Of a stretch of 64,000 bases of DNA, positions 37,801-50,400 are shown piece after piece. The position numbers and the translations under genes were made by a program. Positions within the stretch are counted from its first letter, which is position 1, and every line of letters starts with the position of its first letter. Below the pieces are notes generated by a model. It ran no database searches, was not told the DNA's origin, and was given only the letters and a program-made list of their open reading frames with translations. The stretch spans positions 36,462,714-36,526,713 of the forward strand of contig NC_083592.1 of assembly GCF_027579695.1 (NCBI RefSeq), in the 5' to 3' direction. The stretch is from Neoarius graeffei (Eukaryota; Chordata; Actinopteri; Siluriformes; Ariidae).

Positions 37801-40800
37801 CACTGCACAGTTCTAAGTCTAACTGATTATACAAGTAGAACAAGGTGTGCTCGTGCTTCGTTTGAACAAAAACCTGCAAATTATCTACTCCTCAATAGTC
37901 TTAAAAACATGGCATCAGAGAAGACATAGGCTGTGTCCGAAATCACTCACTCATTCGCTACTCCCTACTCGCTATCTAGGGAATTCTACATAGGAGGAAT
38001 TAATAGTGAGCTCATTGGTAAAATGGAAAAAAACAACACTTTCGGACACTAATCCGCCGCACCGTTATTCATGTCATTACTGTCGCACAATTAAAAAGTG
38101 CCAGATCAGTCGGCTGGTGGGTTTTCAAAATAATAAATACATGCATATATTTTTGTGATAAATCCATATTATACGGAGCGCATTTCCAACATTAATAAAT
38201 ATACAAAGTACTTTGTGTCTGCTGTGGTTTTCAGTTCTTATAAATCAAGGCTGAATACTTTCTTCTTTCCCGCTGCCTTTTATTAAATCAAGTTCGAGGC
38301 TTTTGATTAATTTCTTGCTCTGCACTGTAACTTTTATTCTTGTATTTTATCTGTCTTATTCTCATCTCATCTCATTATCTCTAGCCGCTTTATCCTGTTC
38401 TACAGGGTCGCAAGCAAGCTGGAGTCTATCCCAGCTGACTATGGGCGAAAGGCGGGGTACACCCTGGACAAGTCGCCAGGTCATCACAGGGCTGACACAT
38501 AGACACAGACAACCATTCACACTCACATTCACACCTACGGTCAATTTAGAGCCACCAGTTAACCTAACCTGCATGTCTTTGGACTGTGGGGGAAACCGGA
38601 GCACCCGGAGGAAACCCACGCGGACACGGGGAGAACATGCAAACTCCACACAGAAAGGCCCTCGCCGGCCACGGGGCTCGAACCCGGACCTTCTTGCTGT
38701 GAGGCGATACCGCTAACCACTACACCACTGTGCCGCCCCTGTCTTATTCCATTTTAACTTATTTTCTATTCTCTTACTATTTTTAATTGTACTTGTTTAT
38801 AACGCGTTTCTTCCTCCGTCCATTCACTCCAACACACTTTTTTTTTCTTTCAGTGCGATTGCAATACATGAAGGTATATATTGCTTGGTTAGTGACCATT
38901 GGTTGTACACAACTTTTCACAGTGCACTGTGGGATATTACGAGTCCACTAGATAGGGTGCAATAATTCTCACTATACAATCGGACAGCACTACAAAATGG
39001 CAAACTCGCTATATAGTGAGTGATTTCGGACACAGGGATAGTAATGTATGACCAGGATCCTCACCAACATGCTCATGGAGCCCACAGCCATGGGTTTGTC
39101 TTTCAGTTCTGGACAGTCTCTCATCTCCACAGCAGCATAGAAGGCATCCATATCCACATGCACAATCACCCTGTCCAGCTTGCGAGTCTTTTCCAGATCA
39201 GCAGTCAGCTTTTCCACCTACAGGACAGAAAATTATAATGCGATAAAACAGGACGGGCAGCACGGACGCTAGGGCTGCACGATATCAGAAAAATATGCAA
39301 TATTCGATAACATGACTGAATATCTCGATATCGATATGTATCACGATAATTAAATATACAGGGAGTGCAGAATTATTAGGCAAGTTGTATTTTTGCGGAT
39401 TAGTTTTATTATTGAAAAACAACTATGTTCTTGATGAACCTAAAAGACTCATAAATATCAAAGCTGAGTATTTTTTAGGGATGTCCCGATCCGATCACGT
39501 GATCGGAAATCGGGCCCGATCACATGGTTTCGGACTCGATCGGAATCGGGCATTGCCTCCCGATCAGGGATCGGATATATATCTATATAATATATTCTCA
39601 TTTTTAACACATCAATAGCTATGCGTTGGCACAGAGTGAGACCAGACCTCTTGTCTCAACACAGCAACATCAACGCGTGCGGCATGACATCACTTTGTAG
39701 CGGGGACGCTATTGGTTATTGGCTGCCTGTTGCCGGCAAAGTTGAGCACGGAAGCAGTTCGAAGCGGAAAGCAAAGCATGAGATCATTTTTTTTTTCGTT
39801 GGATGACAAAAGAAACGGGCTCAAACCTGAAAGTGTAGAAATGCTTGTTTTCATCAAGAAAAACGTTCATTTCCTTAATTGAAATTACTGTACACCACTG
39901 TGAGATGCGTTCTTAAAAGCAAATTACCGGCACTGTGGCACTTTATTTTTTTTATTTGTTTACATTCCTGCCAGGTATTTTAAGGTTATTTTTTTAATTT
40001 GTTATTTATTGTTCAAACTGCCTCACGTAAGTGCTCTGTTTGCTAACGGAGTTGTTGGATGTTAAAATAAGGTGTTAAATAAAAAAATGAGGAACATCCT
40101 GGATCCGTTTCTTTCCTCGTTTTTATTTTTTATGGATTATAAGAAGTATCGGATCGGGACTCGGTATCGGCAGATACTCAAAATCAAATGATCGGTATCG
40201 GATCGGAGGGCAAAAAAACCTGATCGGGACATCCCTAGTATTTTTGGAAGTTGGAGTAGGGCTTTCTTAGTTTTAGCTATCTTAGGAGGATATCTGTGTG
40301 TGCAGGTGACTATAACTGTGCATAATTATTAGGCAACTTAACAAAAAACAAACATATACCCATTTCACTCATTTATTTTCACCAGGGAAACCAATATAAC
40401 AACTCAACATTCACTAATATACATTGCTGGCATTCAAAAACAAAAAAAAAAAAACAAATCAGTGACTAATATAGCCGCCTTTCTTTACAAGGACACTCAA
40501 AAGCCTGCCATCCATGGATTCGGTCAGTGTTTTGATCTGTTTGCGATCAACATTGCGTGCAGCAGCAACCACAGCCTCCCAGACACTGTTCAGAGATGTG
40601 TACTGTTTCCCCTCCTTGTAGATCTCACATTTGATGAGGGACCACAGGTTTTCTATGGGGTTCAGATCAGGTGAACAAGGAGGCCACGTCATTAATCTTT
40701 CTTCCTTTAGACCCTTTCTGGCCAGCCATGCTGTGGAGTACTTGGATGCGTGTGATGGAGCATTGTCCTGCATGAAAATCATGTTTTTCTTGAAGGATGC

Positions 40801-42060
40801 TGACTTCTTCCTGTACCACTGCTTGAAGGTGTCTTCCAAAAACTGACAATAGGACTGGGAGTTGAGCTTGACGCCATCCTCAACCCGAAAAGGTCCCACA
40901 AGCTCATCTTTGATGATACCAGCCCATACCAGTACCCCACCTCCACCTTGCTGGCGTCTGAGTCGGACTGGAGCTCTCTGCCCTTTGCTGATCCAGCCAC
41001 GAGCCCATCCATCTGGCCCATCAAGACTCACTCTCATTTCATCTGTCCATAAGACCTTAGAAAAATCAGTCTTGTGATACTTCTTGGCCCAGTCTTGACG
41101 TTTCATCTTGTGTGTCTTGTTCAGTGGTGGTCGTTTTTCAGCCTTTGTTACCTTGGCCGTGTCCCTGAGTATTGCACACCTTGTGCTTTTTGACACTCCA
41201 GTGATGTTGCAGCTCTGAAATATGGCAAAACTGGTGGCGCGTGGCATCTTGGCAGCTTCACGCTTGACTTTCCTCAGTTCACGGGCAGTTAGTTTGCGCC
41301 TTTTTTTTTCAACGCGCTTCTTGCGACCCTGTTGACTATTTTGAATGAAGCGCTTGATTGTTCGATGGTCACGCTTCAAAAGCTGGGCAATTTTAAGAGT
41401 GCTCCATCCCTTTGCAATATATGTCACTATTTTTGACTTTTCTGAGTCCGTCAAATCCCTCTTCTGACCCAGTTTGCCAAAGGAAAGGAAGTTGCCTAAT
41501 AATTTTGCACACCTGATATAGGGTGTTGATGTCATTAGACCACACCCCTTTTCATTACAGAGATGCACATCACCTGGTATGCTTAATTGGTAGGAGGCTT
41601 TCAAGCCTATGCAGCTTGGAGTAGGCCAACATGCATAGAGAGGGTAATGTGGTCAACATACTCATTTGCCTAATAATTCTGCACTCCCTGTATACTGTTT
41701 TTCTTACCTCTACTCACCGTTCTGCCCTGTATCTAGCATTTTAAAAAAAATACCCAATGCATCGCTTCCATTCCAACATTATTTTTTATTGGAAAAACAT
41801 GGCTACACCTGCAATGGTGTCCATCAATCATCTTTAAATCTCTTAATTTTTGTGAGCGCAGCAGAAAATGTCTTAAGTTGAAGTAAACAAAAAACTGAAA
41901 ACTACATTACATTAACATAAAGCATTCAAAATGGCAATTTCAGCGGCTCCCGGGAGATGAAGGTGAGCGACACAGATTCACCATCAACTCAAACACAATC
42001 TGTTAATAACACATGCGGGTGAGAGAGCAGTGGTGTGTGTGAGTGAGCGAGCGGGCGGTA

Positions 42061-42115
<55 letters not shown>

Positions 42116-45100
42116 TGGTTTTATGTTTTTATGCTGCTGTACAGCAGTGTTTGTCCCAGTGAGCCGCCCCACCACTGTTTTACAGGTACATGTCTTGCAA
42201 AGTACCCGAGTTTGCAGTACGTCACCCCTCCTGAATCCAAAGTACTTCCAAATAGCAGACATGCATTTTTTTTTTTTTTTTGGAAACCAGTTCCTCCTCA
42301 CACAAGTTTGTCTCACCACACTTGCTACCGCTCCCACCTTCCGCTAGGGCTGGGTATCACCAGATACCTCACGATACGATGGCGATATTTTGCCCACGAT
42401 AACGATAATATCACGGTACAGCGATTCTGCGATAATCGATATATTGCAAGAAATTTCAATCACATCACGATATCTGTGTCACTGAAGAAAATCAGAATTT
42501 ATTGACCACTGTAAAATTACATTTCACATACATAACTACACACTCTTGCCAGACATATATTTGTCTCTATTCCACTGCTGGCAAAACCAAGAGTTGCTTC
42601 ACTACAACATACAGAAAATTCCCATTTCTGTGCTAGTATTCTCAACTTTTCTGTAAGCATGGACACATCAGTGCTGCTTAACAAGCAGAATCAAATTGTT
42701 TTATGAAAACTTAAAACTTGCACTGCAGACTGCACATACATTTCAGTGCTAACACTAATATCAATTTGTTCTTTGTAAACTTGAGAACATACACCGGAGA
42801 ACATTTAACTTGTGCTTATTTTGCAGGAACAACACACTGTCTGAAACACATTGAAAAGTGCAGTGTGCAGCTTAGGGTACGCTGACACTTGCACGATTCC
42901 GTGGCACGCATTGGCACGACTTGAGTCGTGCCAGTGCGCAAACTAGTCGTAAACTGGCGTGAAGTGTGCGTAAACCCGTCGTGACTGCGTGCCATGTCGG
43001 GACGAGAATTTTGAAATGTTCAAAATTTTGGTCACGACAAAATTTCGCGACCGGGTCGTGAACTATGCGCAAACTGTTCGTGATCTCGTCGTGAACTCGT
43101 CGGGACGATGCGTGCCAGTGCGCGCCATGCCACGACTGTCACGAACTGCCACGAATAGTTCACGAACAGCTCACGTCGAGTTCACGAGTAGTTCACGACA
43201 TGTTCACGAATTGGTGCGCGTCGCAGCGTGGCCGTGCCTTCCCACTGACACGGTCACGCATTGATGGCACAAGCAGTTCACGACTAGTTTACGCACTTCA
43301 CGAACAGTTTGCGCATGGCACGAGCAGTTCACGACTACTGCGTGACAGTGGCGCTCGCGTCGGTGCGGGGGCATATATAGGGCTTCCCGGACACTTCTCG
43401 CCATTCGCAATTTTTTTTCTTGCTTTTTTCTTTAATGTCTTTTATTTTCTATTCCTTCATGACTTTTTTTTTTTTGGGGGGGGGGGGGGGTCGTTTCTTT
43501 TATTTCAAAAATGGAACAACTGTGGATGCAGCTCATGAAGCTACTACCATTCTTTCTTGCCAAGGGACAGCACCAGCAGGGGACATGTAGTAATGTGACA
43601 GGTAGTCTCGCTGATCCTTTGCATCCTTCTGGGTATGATGGCCGGTTAGAGGCAGCAGCCCCTGCAGGTGTCGGTCAGTCCTCCATCCACCAGGGATCAG
43701 ATCATGTGTGTCCGGATCTTCGCGGTCCACTTCTGAAATTGCGTGTGGGTATCTGATGAGGATGAGGTTGTGCATGACACAGGCGTGCCAAAGTCGGCAC
43801 GACACCGTCCGAATTGCGCAAACTCGTCGTGCCAATGCGGGAAGTGCGTAAACTATGCGCAAACTATGCGTGAACTCATCGTGCCAGTTCGTGAATGTGG
43901 ACGGGCACGCATTCGTGAACTCGTCGTGAACTATGCGTGAACTAGTCGTGAACAGTGCGGGAGCCTCCCAGTTCGTGCCACAAAATGGCACGACTTGCCA
44001 CGACAAAATCGTGGCCAAAAGTCGTGCAAGTGTCAGCCTAGTGTTAGTCTCCCTGAGCACAATTATGAAACAAAGTGCAGTGTGGGTCAGTGTCCACACA
44101 CTGAAACTGAACTGACCCTCAGTGAATCACGTTTCTTCTGAACTTAGAGTAAATACGCAAAATAAAATGCAGTGTCTCACACACACTAAAATTGAAAATA
44201 CAAAATAAAGTGTAGCTTCTTGCCTTTGGCCTTAAATGACAAAATTAAGTTCACAGTGACAGCAAGTCACACATCACTGAAGTAGACGGGAGGACTTTGG
44301 CGCTGTCCAGTGTAGTTTGCTTCGGGTCGGGTTTCGGTGGCTCCGGCTGAGCTAATATGTCGGGGTGGTGTCGTGCTAAGTAAGTTCGCAAGTTTGTTGT
44401 GTTACCTGAATATCTAATTGGAGCGAAACAGGTTTTGCAAAGTGCATACTCTTTGTCCAGCTCACTGTTTTTTTCTCTTTTCCTTTGGAATCCAAAGTGC
44501 CTCCAAACATCTGCCTTAAAGTTTGGCGGCGTCTCTAGGTTTACGTTAACAGCCATGCTTGCTTGTTTTTTTCCCCTCACTGCAACCGCTGGGGAAAAAA
44601 GAGAAGATGAAGAGTGCCTTGCAGTGAGGGAGCGGCACAGCGACACCTCGCGGAGCGGAGGTGCGGAAGTCGTACTGGATTTACAACACGTCTGAAACAT
44701 GATTTATTATTTGAAAAAATATCGATATTCAAATTTTGAGCATCGATATTGAATCGGAAGACAAAGTATCGCGATATATCGCCGTATCGATATTTTTGCA
44801 CACCCCTACCTTCCGCCATCACCACGAGGCTTTTACTTGTTTTGCAATAGGGGGCGGAGTTATCCCGCGGTGCTTGTTGACATTCAAATGTGATTGGACG
44901 GCACAGAAAAATGTGCCTTTTATCGAAATTTAAGTAATTTTTGCGGTATGTGTATCGCAAACTATGATATCGCGATATCGATACTTTTTCGATATATTGT
45001 GCAGCCCTAACGGACGCACAGTGGGTGGCTGAGTTACTGACTCGTTCTTCCCATGTCCACAAGTGTTCCCTCCAGGTAAACTGCCTCTAGTTCTGTGTGT

Positions 45101-47384
45101 GTGTGGACTGTCATCCCATCCATGGTGTATTCCTATTTGCGCCCAGTATTCCTGGGATAGGCTGCGATCCACCATGATGCTTACCAAGATAAAGTGGTGA
45201 CTACAGATGAATGAATGATTAAAATAGAACATCTCAATTCACAGGTCTTGCCTATTCATCTCAGGGACAATTCAAAGAAAGTTGCCTCAAATGCAGAATA
45301 CAAAAAAAAAAAAAAATTACCTCTGCTTGCGCTTTCTGTATTTGCTGTTCAGTAACCTTAGCTTTACACCGCATCATCTTCTCGATGCGCTGGTTCACCT
45401 GACGCTCCTTTTTCAGTTCATTCTCATAGAATCTGGATCCCTGCAAACCAGATACAAAATTTAAGTCACCTACAATGTAGTTAGCATGTTGCTGTATATT
45501 CTTCCTCTGTATATATACCAGGTAACTATGTTTTAAGAAAAAAAAAAATAGCACAAACCTTAGTTCCAGAATAGTTGGAATATTTTCCAAAATGCAATAA
45601 AAACAAAAATCTACGATTTGTTAATTCACGTGAACCTTTATTTAACTGACAAAAGCACAAAGAAAAGATTTTTAATAGTTCTTCTGACCAACTTAATTGT
45701 ATTTTGTAAATAGAATTTGATAGAAAGTTCAAATTTGATGCCTGCAACACATTTAAAAAAAAAAAAAAAGGTCGGGACAGAGGCAAAATACTGTAAGACT
45801 AAAAAGTTTATAAGATATTCAAGTAACTCCATTTTGGAAGATTTCACAATAAGCAGAGTGGGTTGTGGTTCACCACTCTGTGCCAAAATTCGAGAGAGAA
45901 TTGTTAGTCAATGGTGGCACCTTTCTGTTTTAGCCAGCTTTAAGTTTTTCAGCAGTTTGCGTGACAGTAGCTCTTCTGTGGGATTGGACCATATGGGCAA
46001 GCCTTCATGGTTCACCCTATGTGAACCAATGAGCCTTCAACACCTATGACCCTATCACCGGTTGTCCTTCCTTGGACCGCTTTTGACAGGTACTAACCGC
46101 TGCATACTGGGAACACCCCACAAGATGTGTCATTTTGGAGATGCTCAGACCCAGTCATCCAGCCATCACAATTTGTCACTCAGATCCTTAAGCGAGTATC
46201 TGACTGTGTTGCGACAGCCTGAGACTAGTTGGAGACACAACAATTGCGATAAAATATGCGAATTAGCAACAATTTTCACTTGGAATCACACTGAATTGAT
46301 ATTCGCATATTTTATCGCAATTGTTGTGTCTCCAACTAGTCGCAGGCTATCGCCGCCCAGTGAGATACTGGCTAAACTCACACTTCCTGTCTCACGGAAA
46401 CTGACTTGAGAAGGGTTCGTGACGGCTTTGCGACACCAGCGACGCATTTGCGGCTATTTTGAGAGAAATTTTGTGACACGAATTTTTTGAACATGTTCAA
46501 AATTTCAGCGACGAAGGAGCGACACTTTGCGACTCATGCGAGGAAATTGAGAAGTCCCGCGAGTGTTTCAAGACACTTTGGAAACTCTCGCGAATGATGT
46601 TTGCAATTTGTCACAGCGTAGTGAGATACTGGCTTTACGCTTGCCCATTTTTCCTGCTTCCAACACATTAACTTCAAGAACTGACTGTTTTTTTGTTCCT
46701 ACCCCTTGACAGGTGCCACTGTAATGAGATAATCAATATTATTATAGGAGGCGGTCAGGAGGCTCAACTCCCTCCCTGTTCTGCCCCTCCTCCCCCCTCT
46801 GCCACAGATTCTGCTCGCACACCCCCCTTCAGCTAGTCTGATTAACACCAGACCATATCACAAGTGAAATATGGTCTGGAATCCGCCTATTGAATTTCTC
46901 GTAGGGGAGGTGTGGTTTACGATTGTCAGCGGCCGTTTATTGGACGTTGCGAATGTCTATCATTTGGCGTATACGTAGCCCATGGCCAATCATGGCAGTT
47001 GTACCCGGTGACATAGTTAGAGCGACGAAGAAAGACTGAAACGCCAAACGCTGTTTTTTTTTTTTTAAAACAAACTTTCGCTCTAAACTATTCAGAACAG
47101 TGTCTAAAGTTTGATCGAAAGTTTGGCTCGTATTGCTCGCCGCCATGTTAAATGTGATCCGTAAACAGTCCCAAATAAACTACAAGCTTCCGTTTTTCGA
47201 GTAGTACGCGTCACCGTCTTTCCACCCCTCCCCACTCTCTGATTGGCTCCCTAACTCAGGCGAGCCTTTAGACCATAGTTTCCATGCTGTCTTTTCAGAT
47301 CGGAACGATTGTGCAAAGCAGCATGGGATTTCCCAGGCTACCCTTCAGCATCTGACATGTCATCCTCACAGTCCCCCCCCCCCA

Positions 47385-47417
<33 letters not shown>

Positions 47418-50400
47418 CATACATCTCATCGTTCATTAACACACTGAACTCAGGGACCGCACATCTCACTTTACCTCGCCCATTTGCACTATTCCGCACT
47501 ACCTCACCTTAACAGCTGCTAGTTTGTTTATTCTGCTTATTTCATGTTTACCTGCTATACCTCAAGTGCCCTTAACTGTTTGGTTATTTGTACCAATTTG
47601 TGTGTGTGTGTGTGTGTGTGTGGGTGTGTATGTATGAGTGTTTAGTCTAGTTAATATCTAGAGTGTTTATACTATTTATAGAGGGCTACCGCGTGACGTC
47701 ACCGGACCGCGAGATTTTGTTAGGGTGCCATATTGGAAGACCAAGTACATACATACTACATACAATATAAAAAAGTAGGCGCGAGAGTGAAGTGACACGA
47801 TGGCTGATAATTCTGGTTATGTGAGTACATTACCAGCTGCAGAAAGGGCACAGTATGTGGAGAAACTGGATTGATGGGTTTGACCCATATGATAAGACTC
47901 GGGGCAAGGGAGAATGGAAACATAAGGAGGACCTGACACCAATTCTGCCATCTGTTTGCTACCCAGACATTGTAAACTATTTGTTGTTTACACCCAGTGC
48001 CTACACTGCTGATGACTTGAAAGCCTACAAAGGGCTACAGGCTTACAATTATGTTGTTAGTGGCTTGGTTCGTGATATTACAGCTGTTGTTAAGAATAAC
48101 CTACATATATAGTTATGGCCAAGGTAATCTTCTCATCTCATCTCATTATCTCTAGCCGCTTTATCCTTCTACAGGGTCGCAGGCAAGCTGGAGCCTATCC
48201 CAGCTGACTATGGGCGAAAGGCGGGGTACACCCTGGACAAGTAGCCAGGTCATCACAGGGCTGACACATAGACACAGACAACCATTCACACTCACATTCA
48301 CACCTACGGTCAATTTAGAGCCACCAGTTAACCTAACCTGCATGTCTTTGGACTGTGGGGGAAACCGGAGCACCCGGAGGAAACCCACACGGACACGGGG
48401 AGAACATGCAAACTCCACACAGAAAGGCCCTCGCCGGCCACGGGGCTCGAACCCAGGACCTTCTTGCTGTGAGGCGACAGCGCTAACCACTACACCACCG
48501 TGCCGCCCCAAGGTAATCTTGTTGATATCTTTTAATAATATATATTTTCAGTTGAAAAAAATAAATACTTTACTATTAAGGTATCCATAATTTAGGTTAA
48601 TTTATCCAAATTATACATATGTATTTATGATATATGCCTACACAACAACTATGCTTTATTTATATAATAGGAGGGAGAGCAAGCCCCAAACCATCCTAAA
48701 TTATTATTATTATTAAATTGTAGAAGTCTGGGAGGCTTGCTCCTCATACAGTTATCAATTTGGAGCCAATTTAGCATGTTTTAAATCTGAATTTCTTGCG
48801 TTTGCTTACCTCAAAGTGTCCGCAGATCATGCACAGACTTATCCATTATATCCACAGTTTTTTGCCAAGTCTCACACAGGTTTCTTTCAAGTCTACTGTT
48901 GGGCCAATAAATCATAAATAAAACAGCTCAGATTTGTTTGTTTAAGTCGTTTGCCACTCCACTTTATTCTCGTGGGTTCACATACCGCTGCCGTTATTTC
49001 CCCCTAATCACGAGTTTGTTGGTCTTCCAATATGGCGCAGGGTCTGTTTACTTCCGGTTTCGGGTGATGTCAGTGAAATCCCTCTATATTGTCTGAGTGT
49101 TTAGTCTGTCTTGTTATTTAGTTATACTCGGGGCTTAATTTGAGCCGGAACATGACGGAAAAAGATCCGGAACCTCCGTTGTCGGATCCGGCAGCTATTT
49201 TCGTTTCATTCGGTGTTCCGGCAGCTATTTAAATGGATCAGATCACCTCCGTGACCATCACAAAGGGAAAAAAAAATCAAACAAATTAAATAAATAAGTA
49301 AATAAAAAATTGTTTAGTGTTCGGTTTTGATATCTGTTGTTGATTTCTCTCCTATGACATCCACAAAATCTATGCGAAAGGGGAAGGGGGGGCATGGGGT
49401 GTATACTTCCGCTCAATAGAACACCGGGTTTTTTGTAGCCGTTAGCTTGCGCTGTGGAAAAAATGGCAAAAAAACAAGAAAGCTTACTAAAATGTTTAAA
49501 ATGAATTCTCCAACTTGTTTTGTAAACCCTTTATTTCTTAACTATTACTTGAATTGATTGCACTTATGTTTGCTGGCACTGCTTTTAACTTATTCTCTTT
49601 TTGGGGCTTTTTCCACCTTTATTGGATAGGACAGTGTAGAGACAGGAAATGAGCAGGAGAAAAAAACAGGTCGGAATCGAACCTGGGTCCCCGGATTTAT
49701 GGTATGGCACCTTATCCACGAAGTCCCGCTGGCACTGCTTTTAAATACCCTACTTAAATCCTTAAAATGAGTCATTTAACTCATGTCTTGTGTGATCTGA
49801 TCTCCAATGGTGAAATAAACCGGTTGTGATAGGAGTACAGTCTGTTATTTTAGAAGATAAATTTAATATATAATTTAATATATAGCCTAATAAAAAATAA
49901 TATTTTATAACATAATATCACGACATATTACTGTCTGTAACTGTTCGTCACTAAAGCGTTTTCTAAGATCATAATGTCTGATATATTTTTTTTTAACACA
50001 CAATAGGGCATGTGTGCGTAAAGTTTTTTTTTTTTTGAGTCGCCGGACCCACCCACCTCTTGCGATCCGGGACCTCCCACTTCACAAATTAAGCACTGGT
50101 TATACTGCTTATTTATACTGCTTATATTGTTTGAGTGTTTAGTCTAGTTCATATCTAGTGTGTTTTATATTGTCTGAGTGTTTAGTCTGTCTTGTTATTT
50201 AGTTATGGGCAATTCCATGTAAATGTCAACCTCACCATGCAAAAATAAAGCAACATGTAATACATCAAAACCACTCCCAGAGATATCACCTAGGCCTGTA
50301 TTTTACAGATGTGAATAAGTTGAACCAATTTGATATTTAGAGAGTTTTTCAAAGGGTAATAGTGGTTAAATTGCTGATTTTCTAAACATATGCCATGTCT

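Larger units (their letters stand above)
36231..37806 (+). mobile_element. hAT remnant (TTTTCCCC ends)
   Basis: Ends GTTTTCCCCAAAGCG and CTGGAGAAAAC. Contains a transposase C-terminal scrap and a nested palindrome; the AT-rich 37140-37640 holds nothing recognised. Boundaries are approximate, with no clear TSD. Confidence 0.5.
39359..41690 (-). mobile_element. Tc1-type DD37E transposon, in hAT-1
   Basis: TIR CAGGGAGTGCAGAATTATTA and complement, TA flanks (39357-58 and 41691-92). 1.56 kb once the nested hAT MITE (39476-40237) is removed. Confidence 0.93.
42345..44808 (-). mobile_element. hAT-2, nested in hAT-1
   Basis: Ends TAGGGCTGGGTATC and GCACACCCCTA; exact 8-bp TSD CCTTCCGC (42337-42344 and 44809-44816). 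Contains a BED-finger exon and a PIF element. Confidence 0.92.
39270..45009 (-). mobile_element. hAT-1 (TIR TAGGGCTGCACGATAT), host of nests
   Basis: TIRs TAGGGCTGCACGATAT and ATATTGTGCAGCCCTA with exact 8-bp TSD ACGGACGC (39262-39269 and 45010-45017). Contains a Tc1 DD37E element and a second hAT with a PIF element in it. Confidence 0.93.
39253..45222 (+). mobile_element. Second SINE family, split by a 5.7-kb hAT
   Basis: Parts 39253-39269 and 45018-45222, reading GGGCAGCACGGACGC... and then GTGGGTGGCTGAG...TTCCTGGGATAGGCTGCGAT, with a GAATGAATGA tail. Unrelated in tail to the main SINE family. Confidence 0.65.
47681..49084 (+). mobile_element. TIR DNA element carrying a SWIM/YqaJ-type ORF start
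   Basis: Ends (GAGGGCTACCGCGTGACGTC ... TATTGGAAGACCAA) are matched inverted by TTGGTCTTCCAATATGGCGC...GATGTCAGTGAAATCCCTC. TATA flanks both sides. Contains a broken ORF and a SINE. Confidence 0.72.

Noticed and set aside
42890..43340. CRISPR-like short repeats (TTCACGA units)
   Set aside because: Units are degenerate, in both orientations and without regular spacers; they are PIF subterminal motifs in a eukaryotic genome.
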